Positions 53,761 to 64,000 of a DNA stretch of 64,000 bases are shown here, piece after piece; within the stretch, counting starts at the first letter, position 1; each line of letters opens with the position of its first letter. The notes below the pieces were generated by a model. It searched no databases and was not told where the DNA came from. It saw nothing but the letters and a program-made list of their open reading frames with translations. Both the position numbers and the translations under genes were made by a program. Location of the stretch: contig NW_005179227.1 of NCBI RefSeq assembly GCF_000350225.1, positions 36,579 through 100,578 of the forward strand, written 5' to 3'. Source of the stretch: Chondrus crispus (lineage: Eukaryota > Rhodophyta > Florideophyceae > Gigartinales > Gigartinaceae).

Positions 53761-54129
53761 ATGATATGGAGGCGCATCCATTTTTTCTAATTGCTGGATG
53801 CGTCAGAACTTGTCTTTCTTTACAAGTACTGTATGATACCTAATCCCCTAAAACCCTACTTATATACTACAGTACTAAGTAGGGCTCGCGCTGCGGACTG
53901 TACGTTCGTACCGGGCCAGAGGTTTCAGGTTGTCAACTGTCCGACTGCACGGACTTCGCAGGGGCTCGGACGGTCGGTCGTAGACCTGTCCATTGACACT
54001 TTAATAAAATCTCTTTTTCTAATTCTTTAAAGGAATTCCTCATGAAATCCCACACCAACGGTGGGGGGGGAAGCCCCTTTTTCAGGTCTATAACCATGCA
54101 TGGTCCGGATTAATTGTGAACCCAGATTC
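53761..54129. other. Unassigned interval
   Basis: A short palindromic stretch with TACTACAGTACTAAGTAG (about 53864-53882) and a GTGGGGGGGG run (about 54061). No gene. Confidence 0.3.
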
Positions 54130-54440
54130 ATATATGGTCAAATCAGATATAACATGGTCCACTTTACTTGTGAACCACTGGATTAACCTTGATTTCTAAC
54201 ATTGCTGACAAGTATTCAAGAATCTACGGCTCTACTTGCCCATTGAAATGGACACGATGCTTGGATATTATTGTCTGCAGCTCAGAAAAGAGCTGCTTCT
54301 CTTCCCAAAGACCATATCGAGGCGGCCACATGCGTTCTCGCCCTTTTGGAACTCTAAATGCGACTTCTCATAGGACTGTTTCCTCCAGGCCAAAACCAAT
54401 AATAACCTGGTCCTGTATATTTCTGAACCCAGGTTAATAT
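54130..54440 (-). pseudogene. Unrecognised protein fragment, minus strand
   Basis: A minus-strand frame with sequence such as MWPPRYGLWEEKQLFSELQ, then ISKHRVHFNGQVEP, a TAG, and ILEYLSAMLEI in the same frame looks like a real coding relic. GGTTAA/TTAACC words with AACCCAG or AACCACTGG surround it (about 54115, 54173, 54430), suggesting a small DNA transposon. Family unknown. Confidence 0.35.
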
Positions 54441-54741
54441 AGACCAAGGTTAATTGCTGTGATCAGGTGTACTGCAGAGCCACTGCATTCCTAATGTTTC
54501 AGCTAGGTACTTCCCAAAAACGATGCCCGCTCAAACGATACTGTATTTGGCGCATATTCCACATATCTGATATCAGCCCTGAATTGTTTCCATCTCTTTA
54601 ATTGCAAGCCTGATTATCCATATCGATTTCCTTTTGTGGATTCCATGCGAACGGTGCAACACTGCCTCCCTTTTTGCAGACGGAGACAGTTTTATAACAC
54701 CTCCCCTTGTCACGGATGCAATACTGTTTTCGACTGCTTCC

Positions 54742-57700
54742 TTACATTTGAAGACCGAACGCCTTAATGAACTGTTCATGCTTTGTCGGACGCAAGGCCT
54801 TAGTGAGGCCGTCAGCAGGCATCCTCTCTGATTCCATATATTGTACCTTCACAATACTTTCGACGATGTTCTGACGAACAAAGTGGTGCCGCACATCAAT
54901 ATGCTTAGAACGTCCATGAAACTTTGGGTTGCTGGCCAGCGCTATGCAACCCTGATTATCTTCCCAAATAACAGATGCGTCATTCTGCGGAAAGCGAAGC
55001 TCTTTAAGAAGGGGTCGAAGCCAAATGCACTCCTTAACTGCAGATAAAAGTGCCATATACTCGGCCTCCACCGTTGATAATGCAACTGTGGGCTGCTTTT
55101 TGGTTTTCCAACTCACTGTGGAACCGTTCACCTAAAACATGTAGCCGGTTGTTGAGCGTCTGTCGCTCTTATCCGGAGCCCAGTCCGTATCGCAGCACCC
55201 AAAGAGCCTAATTTCATTCCTCTCATGAGCTGAGCTAGTGCCACCAAGAACCAGAATAGTTTCCGTGGTCCCTCTCAAATACCGTAGCAATCGCTTGACT
55301 GCGGACCAATAGGAGTGGTCAGGGTTAGACATGAGACGGCTCAGGAAGCTTACTGCATGCGAAATGTCGCCTCTAGTCCCAAGCATCGCGTACATTACGG
55401 ATCCCAAAAGTTGCTGATATCTCGCGGTCAGTGCAGCATCGAAGTTTCCATCGTTTTGTTTAGTGAGCGAGGTGCTTCGGGTCAGAGGTGTAGCCATTGG
55501 TTTACATTCAACCATCCCAAACTTTTCCAAATTGTGCTGCACATAGTGCGACTGCAAAATAGTAATTGTTCGTTCCTCTCTATTTCGACTGATATTCAAT
55601 CCCAGACAGTGTCCGATTTCTCCCATGTCCTTCATCTCAAATTCTCGAGACAACTGGTTCTTAATCTGGGTTATCATATCGAGGTCCTGTGCCATTATAA
55701 GAAGGTCATCAACGTAGACCAAAATAAAAGCTCCGCAAGTACCATTGTTCATAACGAAAATCCCGTGGTTTGACTCCAATGACTTAAAACCGATAGTCAC
55801 AAGGAAATCGGAGAGCTTTTCGTACCATGCGCGAGGGGCCTGTTTGAGTCCGTAAATTGCCTTTAACAATTTACATACCAACGCCGGGATGCTGCTTTCA
55901 TAGCCTGCTGGTTGCTGCATATAAGCTTCCTCCTGCAATTTGCCATTGAGGAATGCCGTCTTCACATCCATCTGATAGATTTCCATATCGAGAATGGCGC
56001 CAATGGCTAGCAAACAGCGAAGTGATGTAAACTTGCAGACTGGCGCGAATGTTTCGAAGTAATCAATGCCCGCCTTCTGTGCGTAGCCCTTCGCCACAAG
56101 CCTGGCTTTGAATCTGTCAACCGTCCCATCCACGTTATACTTCATCTTGTGCAACCACCTACACCCAATAGCAGTCCGACCTGCAGGTAGTGGGGACAGC
56201 TCCCAAGTCTCATTTTCTCGGAGGGACCACATTTCTGCGTCCATCGCAGATTTCCAGTCATCCCGATTGCACCCAGACATTGCTTCTGGTAGTGAGAGGG
56301 GCTCGTTGATCTGAACAAAGTTTGCATGCCCGGAATTCTGCATCGGACCAAATCGGGTTGGTGCCGTGCGGTTTCGAATCGGATAACGCCTCTGCTCCTC
56401 AGTAGACTGAATGGTGGGCGGGATATGAGTCAACGAATCCAATACTTCGTCATCCGTCATATCTGCAGATGGTGCGACTGGCTGTTGCGATATATCATCA
56501 TTCCACTCAACGATGGCCTCCCCTTCTGAGTTGCCTCCGATAGCCGGTTGGCTACTGTGGTGGCCCTCGTAAAAGTTTCCCTCGTCAAAAACAACGTCAA
56601 TAGCCTCTGTAATCTGTTGTTTCTTCAACGAGAATAGGCGGTAAGCTTTTGAGGTTTGACTGTATCCCATCAGTAAACACTGTTGAGATCTTCGTCGCCA
56701 CTTGTCACCAGAACTTCCCAGAACCTTGGAGTAGCATAAACTGCCAAAGATACGCAAATGATTTAGACGAGGCACCTGCCCGTAAGCCCTTTCGAACGGT
56801 ATTTCATTGTGAACAGAAGAGCTGGGACAGCGGTTCCTAACGTATACCGCAGTGTTCACGGCCTCAGCCCAAATCGAGAAATTCAATTTGCTTGCGAGCA
56901 ACATTGTACGTGCCATTTCCACAACGGTCCTGTTCATGCGCTCGGCTACACCGTTCTGCTGTGGGGTGTATGCAACACTCGTCTCATGGACAATACCGGC
57001 ATCTTTGAGGAGAGCCTCGAAGGCATTGCCAGTGTACTCACCTCCATTGTCGGTCCGTAGTCTTTTGACACGATATCCGAACTGCGTTTCTGCCGTAGCC
57101 TTGAAGTTTCGGAAGCACTGAATGATCTCACTTTTTTGTTTCAAAAAGTAAACAACTGTATAGCGGGAAAAGTCGTCTATGAAAAGAGCGAAGTACCGGG
57201 CACCTTCTGTTGACGCCGTTCTCATTGGCCCGCAGACATCGCTGTGAACCAGTTCCAGATTCTCCGACGAAGTAGAACTGCTAGAAGGGAATGAAACTCG
57301 GTGTTGTTTCCCTTTAACACAAGGGGAGCACACAGGCTGAGAACTACCAACTTTCTGCAAAAATTCTCGAGCGTTGAGAATTTTCACAGATTCTGTGTTA
57401 ACGTGTCCAAGTCGCTTGTGCCATAACTGTAGATCAGTGGTGTCCAATGCGACAAGAGCCTGGCCTTTGGGCGACGGAAGAATAGATGCGCTTAGCCTCC
57501 ACAAGTTTCCGACTCTTTGAGACTCTGCAATGACACTTCCGTCCGTGTCGGCCATCTGACATCCGGCTTGGCTAAATCGAACACTGTAGCCCTTTGCGGA
57601 AAGTTGAACAACGTATAGAAGGTTGCAAGCTGGATCTGGAACGTACCATACGTTCTGGATGTGAATAGGCGTGTAGTGGTGTCCCTGCTTCACTATGACA

Positions 57701-57909
57701 TGAACTGATCCGACGCCTTTGCTCTTGACAACCCTGTTGTCACCAAGCAAAACATCCCTCGGGTCACCGTAGTCGATTGCTTTAAACACTGAGATGTCGT
57801 TGCAGAGATGATTGGAAGCCCCAGAGTCAACAATCCAGTCTGTACCGCAATCTCCAAAGCCTAGACTCTTCTGACCTCGTGCTCCACTTTCCTTTTCAGC
57901 CACGACCAA
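54742..57909 (-). CDS. copia-R pol: protease, integrase, RT, RNase H
   Basis: Protease DWIVDSGASNHLC (about 57840). Pre-integrase LWHKRLGHVNTESVKIL. Integrase with SPCVKGKQ, LVHSDVCGPM, LRTDNGGEYTG and TPQQNGVAERMNRT, giving the D,D-35-E residues. RT with TWELSPLPAGR, IGCRWLHKMKY, YQMDVKTAFLNG (catalytic D) and LVYVDDLLIM. RNase H with GCCDTDWAPDKSDRRSTTGYMF, then a TAG at 55132-55134, then VALSTVEAEYMAL and ADGLTKAL in the same frame, ending at 54742. Gln or another residue stood at the TAG in related proteins, so CAG-to-TAG is the likely lesion. Otherwise no break in about 1050 codons: a recent copy. Confidence 0.9.
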
Positions 57910-57954
57910 TAAACGGGCTACTGTGCCGTAACCATGATCACCACAGTCACTGCT

Positions 57955-58791
57955 TTACCAAGACTGCGTGTTCTGAGAAAGATTTCCTCGTTTCTTATCA
58001 GACAGAAACTTCCTACAGTCTCTCTTCCAATGTCCAAGCCTTCCACAGTAAAGGCATTTGTCGTTTCTACGACTTCTCTTGTTGTGTCCCTCATGACCAT
58101 TGCTATGGACATCATGAGAATGACCAGTAAGTAGCGCTTTTGACACACCTTTGACAATACATGAGGTTTCCGAGAGTGTCTGCCTTTTTGATTCCTCGTG
58201 GAGGAATTTCGCTTTCACATCTGTGAGACTCAGATTAGATTCCCTAGTTTCCAAGGCAGTGACCAAGTTACTGTACTCCTCTGGAAAACTGCTCAAAACA
58301 GTCATAATGATGTCATCCTCCTCGAGTTTCGAACCAGCGGCCTCAAGCCGCCTAGCCAGTAATTCCATAGTTGAGATATGATCTAGCATCTTGGAAGAAC
58401 CATCCATCCTCAGCTTAAAGAACTTTTGACGAAGAAATAGCTTGTTTGAAATCCCAGACTTTTCATTGATAGTCCCAAGCATATTCCACACTTCCTTGGC
58501 TGTCTTACAGTCCATGGTCAAAACCACATGTTCGTCAGTCAAACCGCTTGTGATGATTCGTCGAGCTTTGAAATCATCTTTCCTTGGCCTTGACAACACG
58601 GGTGTCTCACTAGCAGCGTCCGACGCTATACCGGCAGAGGCAGTGGGAGATCCAACTCCAACTCCTAGAACAACAACATCCCAGACATCTGCATCCTGCA
58701 GTACCAGCGTGATGCGATGTTTCCAAACGTGAAAATTATTCCCGTCGAATTTCGGGATCAACAACTTCTTAAAGTCACTCTGATCTGCCAT
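57955..58791 (-). CDS. copia-R gag
   Basis: ATG 58791 to TAA 57955-57957, 278 residues. KFDGNNFHVWKHRI at the start, then AKEVWNMLGTIN and LRMDGSSKMLDHI are the UBN2-type gag pattern of copia elements. A perfect knuckle CLYCGRLGHWKRDC stands near residues 243-256, followed by a basic tail. Pol continues in the same frame 15 codons after the stop, so gag and pol are one frame split by a single TAA. Confidence 0.92.
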   Translation of the reverse strand: MADQSDFKKLLIPKFDGNNFHVWKHRITLVLQDADVWDVVVLGVGVGSPTASAGIASDAASETPVLSRPRKDDFKARRIITSGLTDEHVVLTMDCKTAKEVWNMLGTINEKSGISNKLFLRQKFFKLRMDGSSKMLDHISTMELLARRLEAAGSKLEEDDIIMTVLSSFPEEYSNLVTALETRESNLSLTDVKAKFLHEESKRQTLSETSCIVKGVSKALLTGHSHDVHSNGHEGHNKRSRRNDKCLYCGRLGHWKRDCRKFLSDKKRGNLSQNTQSW

Positions 58792-59205
58792 TGTTCAGCG
58801 CTTCTGGGCCCATAATCTATGGGAAGGAGAAGGGCAGATTTGGAATAGGCACAAGAAATTAGAATGAGAAAGGAAGACTGCAAGGTTGAAGAGTAGTGTG
58901 TTGTGTGTTCGTTCTGTTGATAGCTATCCGAAACCATCCCTACTTATATCGCTACTGCAGAGCTACTGCATTCCTAATGTTTCAGCAAGGGTACCCTTCC
59001 CCAAAAGGCTAATCCCGGACACTTTTCAAACAATCTTCGAAAAAAATACTTTGCTGCGGATTTTCGCTGTTCTAACCACCATCAATCGATCTGGGAGGCT
59101 GTTTTCTAGCAAACTTCAGTCGCCGGACTGCAGAACGCCTGTGTTTGAGGACACACTCCGACAGTAGTGGCCAGCGCCCAAATTGACATGTGAGACATTC
59201 ACAGT
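58792..59205. other. Leader and possible LTR side of copia-R
   Basis: On the minus strand this precedes gag. TGGGCCCAGAAGC (about 58799-58811) could be the primer-binding site. The segment shared with 54470-54503 lies at 58953-58986. No gene. Confidence 0.4.
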
Positions 59206-61549
59206 TTAATTCCGGACAGACCTTTATTTCCCCTCCAACCCGCCTCCAACCAACTTATTGACGCAGTCGGTCGCATCCATTTGCACCAATGTCCCTTCTG
59301 ACGTGGGTTTAAGACCAGCTGTTTGTTCCGCTGGCGCATTTCTCTTCATCATAGCCTTCTGCCCCTGGAAGCCTGATTTCTCTTCCACAAATCCAGGACG
59401 TTTCGTTGCCCTCCCCGTCTCCGTCCTCTGCTTCTTCTCTATCCTTTTTATCCTCGCTGCATCCCGTTCTGCCATCTTTCTCTTCTTTTCATCAGCCACC
59501 TTCATCCGCGCCGCTTGCGCGTCAGCAATCTTCCTCTTTTTTTCTTCAGCCAATCTCATGCGCTCCGCCTGCACAGCTGCCCGGCGTTTGATTTTTCGCT
59601 CATCAGCCGCACGGGCTTCCTCTTCTTTCTTACGCCTCCTCGCTAACATAACCTCTACGGTCAAGTGCTCCGCAGGTGCCCCACAGTCGAGATGAACGTT
59701 TCGTTTGGATAAATTACTGCTTTCGGCAGTGGTGGCCGTGTGCGATGGAGCACAGTTCATCAGTATTGAGTTCACTGTTTCAGCGTTTCGAAGAAGGATA
59801 GTGAGTTCTTGCAATTTTTTAGACTCACCCAATTCGCTTTCGGCAATTTCCAATACTTTGGAAAACGTCACCCGATCCCTCCCTCGCCTCCGTATGACAT
59901 TGGACCGCTGTCCTACTGACGTCATATCCGCTATTGCATCTTGCGTCTTCGAAGTGATAAAGCGGCTTGGGAAATTTTCGTCAAATGGAAACAATCCTGT
60001 CTTCTGGAAGGATTAGCGGATATTTTCAACCGTCACAGCTTCGAATGCATGCACGCCACATATTAAATTAAATTGAACACCCCTTGTTTGGACTACGACT
60101 GACTTGTTAAACTCATCTCTAATGTCGCGGATAGAAGTGTTAAATATTTTGTTAACCCTTTGGTCACAGGGCTGCAAAAAATGCGACGTGTTGGCTGGAG
60201 AAAGGACAACCTCACACCCATTACTAGAGCACTCCTGTAGCCATTCCAGTCCATTTCTTGAACCATGACCGTCAATAGTTAGTAAGTAGTTCACACCCTG
60301 CGGCACGAAGTTGCGTACATATTTGTTGAGATGCTTGACGAAAGATGGCAAGATATCCATTTCCATAGGTCCCTTTTCGCTACATTTGACAACCCCCCCA
60401 TCAGGAAACCATCCATTTTCCTGATACTTGTCGCAGACAGCGCTACTTTTCTTGTATATCTTTGGCAGCGGTTCAAACCAATTTGACATCACATGCTTCC
60501 CTGCCACGATAAAGAAGGGAGGCGCTTTCCTTCCGGATCCAGAAACAGCTACGACTGCAGTAACATGCTTTGAAACGCCTTGCGTTTTTGACGACGCCAC
60601 AAATCCACCATGATGAGTGTTAGATGAGCCAAAAACTTTTCTCCTCTTACCAAACGTGGCATCAACGGACGTTTCATCGACGTTCCATATGCGGTCACCA
60701 TCAGATAGCATACCTGGATTTTGCTTCTCTACAGTTTGAAGAATCTCAAAAACCCCTTTAACATGGCCGTAGTTCTCTCCTTTCAATTTTGCACAATCCT
60801 TATTCTCACAGTTTCGGTACGTTATTTCCCTATGCCGGGCTCTAAACGAACGCACGGCGTCATCAGAAGGCACAATGTTCTTCCAACCCTGTCTTCCATC
60901 TGCTGCGACATGCCCCATTATTCTTTTTATGCCATCAATGTCGACGGCATATCCTCGACTAGCAGCAAATACTAGTCTTTCAGCAATCATGGCTTCTTCC
61001 TCTTGAGTCAGAATTGTTGGCCTACCCTGCACGCGATTGGCCATTACTTGTTTTTCTACTGCCTGTGCATCTTCTGTTCGAAGTAGTTCTTTTATTTCCC
61101 CAACCACTGTCTTGCTCAATCCTGTGGCAGCGGCAATTTTTCGCAAAGAAAGTTGAGTTGAGGTGAGCAATTTTACGGCAGCGGCTTTCCCTTCTTTTCG
61201 CGCTTTGTCGCGGCTTTCTCGGTACTTGAGGTGCTTGGTTTGCTTGCGCATGGACAAGGTCATAATGTGCGCTTTGCTCCTGTGAGGATCGCAGGAGCTG
61301 AGGTTGAAAGACGTAGGATTGTGTTATGCCCTGCGAGAAACTACTGTATCGGGGAGAAGAATGCACATCGAAGACAGAGCGTTTCGAATGGGCGGGAAAT
61401 GTGGGAATTAATCGTTGGTTCAAATGCCTGTCGGGTAAAGTCAACCAGAGGAGGGCACTTGTTTCATATCTATTTGCTTTTATCGGCATCCTAGACATTT
61501 CGGTGGTCAAGTTTTCTTCTGTCCGAAATTACCCCGTGTCCGGAATTAA
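59206..61549 (-). mobile_element. pogo/Tigger-type DNA transposon
   Basis: The word TTAATTCCGGACA at 59206-59218 has its exact complement at 61537-61549, and a related CTGTCCGAAATTA stands near 61519; these are taken as the terminal inverted repeats. They enclose one minus-strand pogo-like transposase gene. The TA target bases were not fixed. Confidence 0.7.
59224..61263 (-). CDS. pogo-like transposase with coiled-coil tail (one internal TAA)
   Basis: 416 codons from ATG 61263 to TAA 60013-60015, after which the same frame continues (SFQKTGLFPFDENFPS) to 59224. That continuation is the usual end of pogo/Tigger transposases, so the TAA is a lesion or leaky stop. A helix-turn-helix QLSLRKIAAATGLSKTVV is at residues 37-54; the catalytic triad is IWNVDETS (D196), LLTIDGHGS (D331) and FLQPCDQRVNK (D367), a DDxD triad with 35 residues between the last two. 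The tail has repeated units rich in Lys/Glu/Arg/Ala (ADEKKRKMAERDAARIK), a coiled coil. A HHGG loop and SNWFEPLP lie between. Codon use is even and no frameshift is found. Confidence 0.9.
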
Positions 61550-61611
61550 CCTTTTGGGTGTGGGAACGATGACTCCTTTTACCTCCTGTGTTGGGTTCCA
61601 CTACATGCTAC
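61264..61611. other. Spacer with pogo end and start of the edge copia 3' side
   Basis: Holds the right inverted end of the pogo element (to about 61549). On the minus strand TGTAGTGGAACCC (about 61607 leftward) follows the copia stop and could open its 3' LTR, cut by the pogo insertion. Confidence 0.35.
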
Positions 61612-63999
61612 TTATACTGATTCCATTGGATGTACACGTGTGCGGTCTGTTAGAGTAGCATTGTTGGTAGTATCTGTGAGTATGGTGTGTGTGTGCGGTC
61701 TGTCAGCCCCTCTCTCACGGATACTGCGCAATACGGAGGGTTTGGGTGCGATGATGTTAAGTTGAGCAGTGAGGTCTGTGAATCGCTGTCCGTGGAGAGG
61801 TTTGGTGAACAGGTCGGCTAGCTGGTCTTTGGTCGGAATGTAGCGGATGACGATCGTCCCTTTCTTGAGGTGATCATGGATAAAGTGCTCTTTGATGTCG
61901 ATGAATTTGCGCTTTTTCGTTGGGCATGTGTTCTTCGCGACTTGAACAGCTGCTTGATTGTCGACATGTAATGGGGTGGGGTCGGTGTTGTAGAGTTGTA
62001 GATCTTGTAGAACGCGTCGCAGCCATGCGGTTTGTTGCACCGTCGAAGTCGCAGCAATGTACTCGGCTTCGCATGTGGACAGCGCAATGACTGCTTGCTT
62101 CTTTGGGGACCAGTCAATGGGGGAGCAGCCGAGTGTGTGGACGATGCCGGAGTATGATTTGCGGTCTTTCGTGCTGGCGAAATCGGCGTCTGAGTAGCTT
62201 TGTAAAGGTGTGGGGTTGCAGTTGTAGTGGATTCCATGCGTGCTAGTATGTTTGAGGTATCTGAGGAGCCGCTTAAGGGCGGACCAGTGGTGTTGAGTGG
62301 GATCGTGCATGTTCGTGGATAGGAGATTGGTGGCATGGTAGATATCGGGGCGAGTCGAATCTGCGACGTATCGCAAGTCGCCTACGAGTTGTCTGTATGA
62401 GCTGTGCAGTTCGTCAGTTAGGGGCGTTTCGGCGTTTTTGTTTAGGGTGTTCTTCGTAGCGATGTAGGGAGTGGGTTTGGGGTTGCATTCGGAGAGTTGT
62501 ATTTTTGCGAGAATGGCCCTGATGGCGTGTGGTTGCGATATGTGAATACTTCCGTCTGGGAAACGTTGCAGTTTCCAGTTGAGGAGGAGTTTGGGGTTCG
62601 GGAATCGCTTGATTGTGTATTTGGTGGAGAGGATTGTGTGCAGTTCGTCGAGTAGGAGTTGGTTAGTTGCAGTGGCTAGGAAGTCATCCATGCTAACAGT
62701 AAAGATGACATTTGTGGTGTTAGTGAGCTTGTAAAAGAGGCACGGGTCGTGGTGTGATTGCGCATAACCGTGGGAGAGTAGGAATGTGGTTAGTTGGGTG
62801 GGGTAGATGTTGGCTGCAGGCGGGGTGCCGTAGAGATTACCGATGAGGATACAATGGCGGCCGGGATGTTTGTAGGATCCGTCGAATTTGGGGTGTTGGC
62901 GGATATAAACTGGCTGATCGTGTTGGTATTTCTCGTGGAGGTAGGCTGCAGTGATGTCAAGGGTTTCAGTGGGCTGGTTGAATGCGGCGACAATGGCAAG
63001 AACGGCACGTATTGTGGCAGGGTCCGCCATGTATGAAGTAGTTTGCTCTGGATTGTAGTGTTTGTGTGGTGTCATACAATCGCCTCTGACGGCACAGCGA
63101 GCTTTCCGAGATTGTATGCTGCCGTCGTCATGGCGTTTGTACTTGTACGTCATCATCAGGGGAATTAGTTGCGCATTATCTGGGATCTGTGGTTTCGGTA
63201 TCCATTTGATGGTGTGGTTTTTGTCAAGGTTATCCAGTTCGGCGTGATGAGCTTTTTGCCAGAGTGCTGCGTCGGCGTACCTGCGCGCAGCAGTTAGTGA
63301 TTTGGGGTTAGGGGTGGTGGGGGTGGTTTGTGTATGTGCGTGCGGGGATGGTGTTGGTTTGGGCTGTGTGAGGAATGCGTTGTGGGGGTGTATTGTGGGG
63401 TCATGCTGGCTGTAGTAAGGTCGGAAGTCAATGGAGCGGATTTAGTGGTATGTGTTGTTGGCGATGCTGAACACCATGATATTGGTCATGTTGATGCCGT
63501 ACATATAGCGTGATGGAAATGCGCGTGGTTGTAGCTTTTTCTTTTTGTCTTGATGGAATGGTGCGAAGCCCAGTTGTCCAAAGGTGAACATGTGGGCTGG
63601 GTTTGGCTTGTGGTTGTAAAATTTTTCATGGGGTGAAGTGCAGATGCTTTTGTGGTATATCATGTTGTACTTGAAGACTGCGTCCCGGACTGCGTCTTCC
63701 CAATGAGTATCGTCGAGCCGCGAGTGTTGGAGCGCTGCGCGAGCGGATTGCATTAGGGTCTGGTTGATGCGCTCAGCGAGTGAATTTTCTTGGGGTTGAT
63801 GCGGAGTGGTGTGTCGGTAGCTGACTCCGTGACTGGAGTATGTATCTTGCAGGGCTTTGGTTTGGAATTCCTTGGCGTTGTCCGTTCTGTAGATTTGGAT
63901 GCGGTTTGGGCTGTTGCGTTGAATGAGGTCAAAGGCGGCGGGGATGATTTTGGCTGTGACTTGGCGGTTGGGCATAAAGTATACCAGTAAGTACCGAGA
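61612..63999 (-). pseudogene. Edge copia element: integrase core, RT and RNase H (runs off the window)
   Basis: One minus-strand frame enters at the right edge. Integrase: IQIYRTDNAKEFQT and TTPHQPQENSLAERINQT. A TAA at 63442-63444 (after NNTYH) breaks it in frame; after a Pro/Thr/His-rich part come ALWQKAHHAELDNLDKNHT and RT: LDITAAYLHEKY (catalytic D), LIGNLYGTPPAAN, and the box FTVSMDDFLA with SMDD for YVDD. RNase H: SYSDADFASTKDRKSYSG, ALSTCEAEYIAATS and DQLADLFTKPL. Ends 61612. Sequence style matches the fragment at 17038-18240. Confidence 0.85.
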
Positions 64000-64000
64000 C

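Larger units (their letters stand above)
54470..58990 (-). mobile_element. copia-R: nearly intact Ty1/copia element
   Basis: Minus-strand gag, protease, integrase, RT and RNase H in the Ty1/copia order, all in one frame with only two stops. A matching ~34-bp segment (ACTGCAGAGC, then ACTGCATTCCTAATGTTTCAGC) lies outside both ends (54470-54503 and 58953-58986). It may be what is recognisable of diverged LTRs or terminal sequence; a full LTR pair could not be aligned, so the limits are approximate. Confidence 0.75.

Noticed and set aside
53301..53777. Upstream extension of CotH through the gap to 53777
   Set aside because: The gap length is unknown, so the frame across it means nothing, and the translated sequence is Arg/Pro/Ala-rich as expected from GC-rich non-coding DNA.

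Overview
This window is nuclear DNA of a eukaryote, and almost all of it is transposable elements inserted into one another. The mix of chromodomain Ty3/gypsy elements, Ty1/copia elements, DIRS-like tyrosine-recombinase elements, and CACTA, Tc1/mariner, pogo and piggyBac-like DNA transposons rules out a prokaryote. Intronless genes, roughly balanced base composition and long TE-only stretches would fit a florideophyte red alga, but that assignment is inference and no marker gene proves it. A run of 40 N shows it is a draft assembly.

Layout. (1) 1-2400, minus: the gag and RT start of a DIRS-like element, running off the left edge. (2) 2904-15709: a chromovirus (here gypsy-1) with 647-bp LTRs, an eroded gag-pol, a chromodomain, a nested solo LTR (11613-12289) and a roughly 600-codon antisense reading frame upstream of its 3' LTR. 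(3) 15885-18240: more LTRs of the family nested in gypsy-1, and a broken copia piece. (4) 18600-23600, plus: a decayed DIRS-like element with RT and tyrosine recombinase. (5) 23740-43578: best read as one old copia element (copia-N) with its two LTRs about 19 kb apart, filled by later insertions: a solo LTR inside a solo LTR (24393-26062), a third solo LTR (28762-29799), a CACTA transposase (29800-32990), a young chromovirus (gypsy-2, 33210-38746, target duplication AGAAC) and another solo LTR (41456-42084, target duplication GACAC). (6) 43615-50311: a Tc1/mariner element with ~205-bp inverted repeats, split by a 5.1-kb piggyBac-like element (44970-50105), which is itself split by two LTRs. 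(7) 51567-53258, minus: a CotH-family gene, the only convincing host gene. (8) 54470-58990, minus: a nearly intact copia element (copia-R). (9) 59206-61549, minus: a pogo-type transposon. (10) 61612 to the right edge, minus: a third copia element.

The most interesting signals are: the piggyBac-like gene whose reading frame carries a YqaJ/lambda-exonuclease-like domain after the DDE transposase domain; the long antisense frame in gypsy-1; an LTR family whose copies keep hairpins through paired (compensatory) base changes; and the recoverable order of insertions. Many coding regions stay in one frame but carry single stop codons, several explicable by C-to-T changes. Most genes are therefore listed as pseudogenes, with their breaks located.
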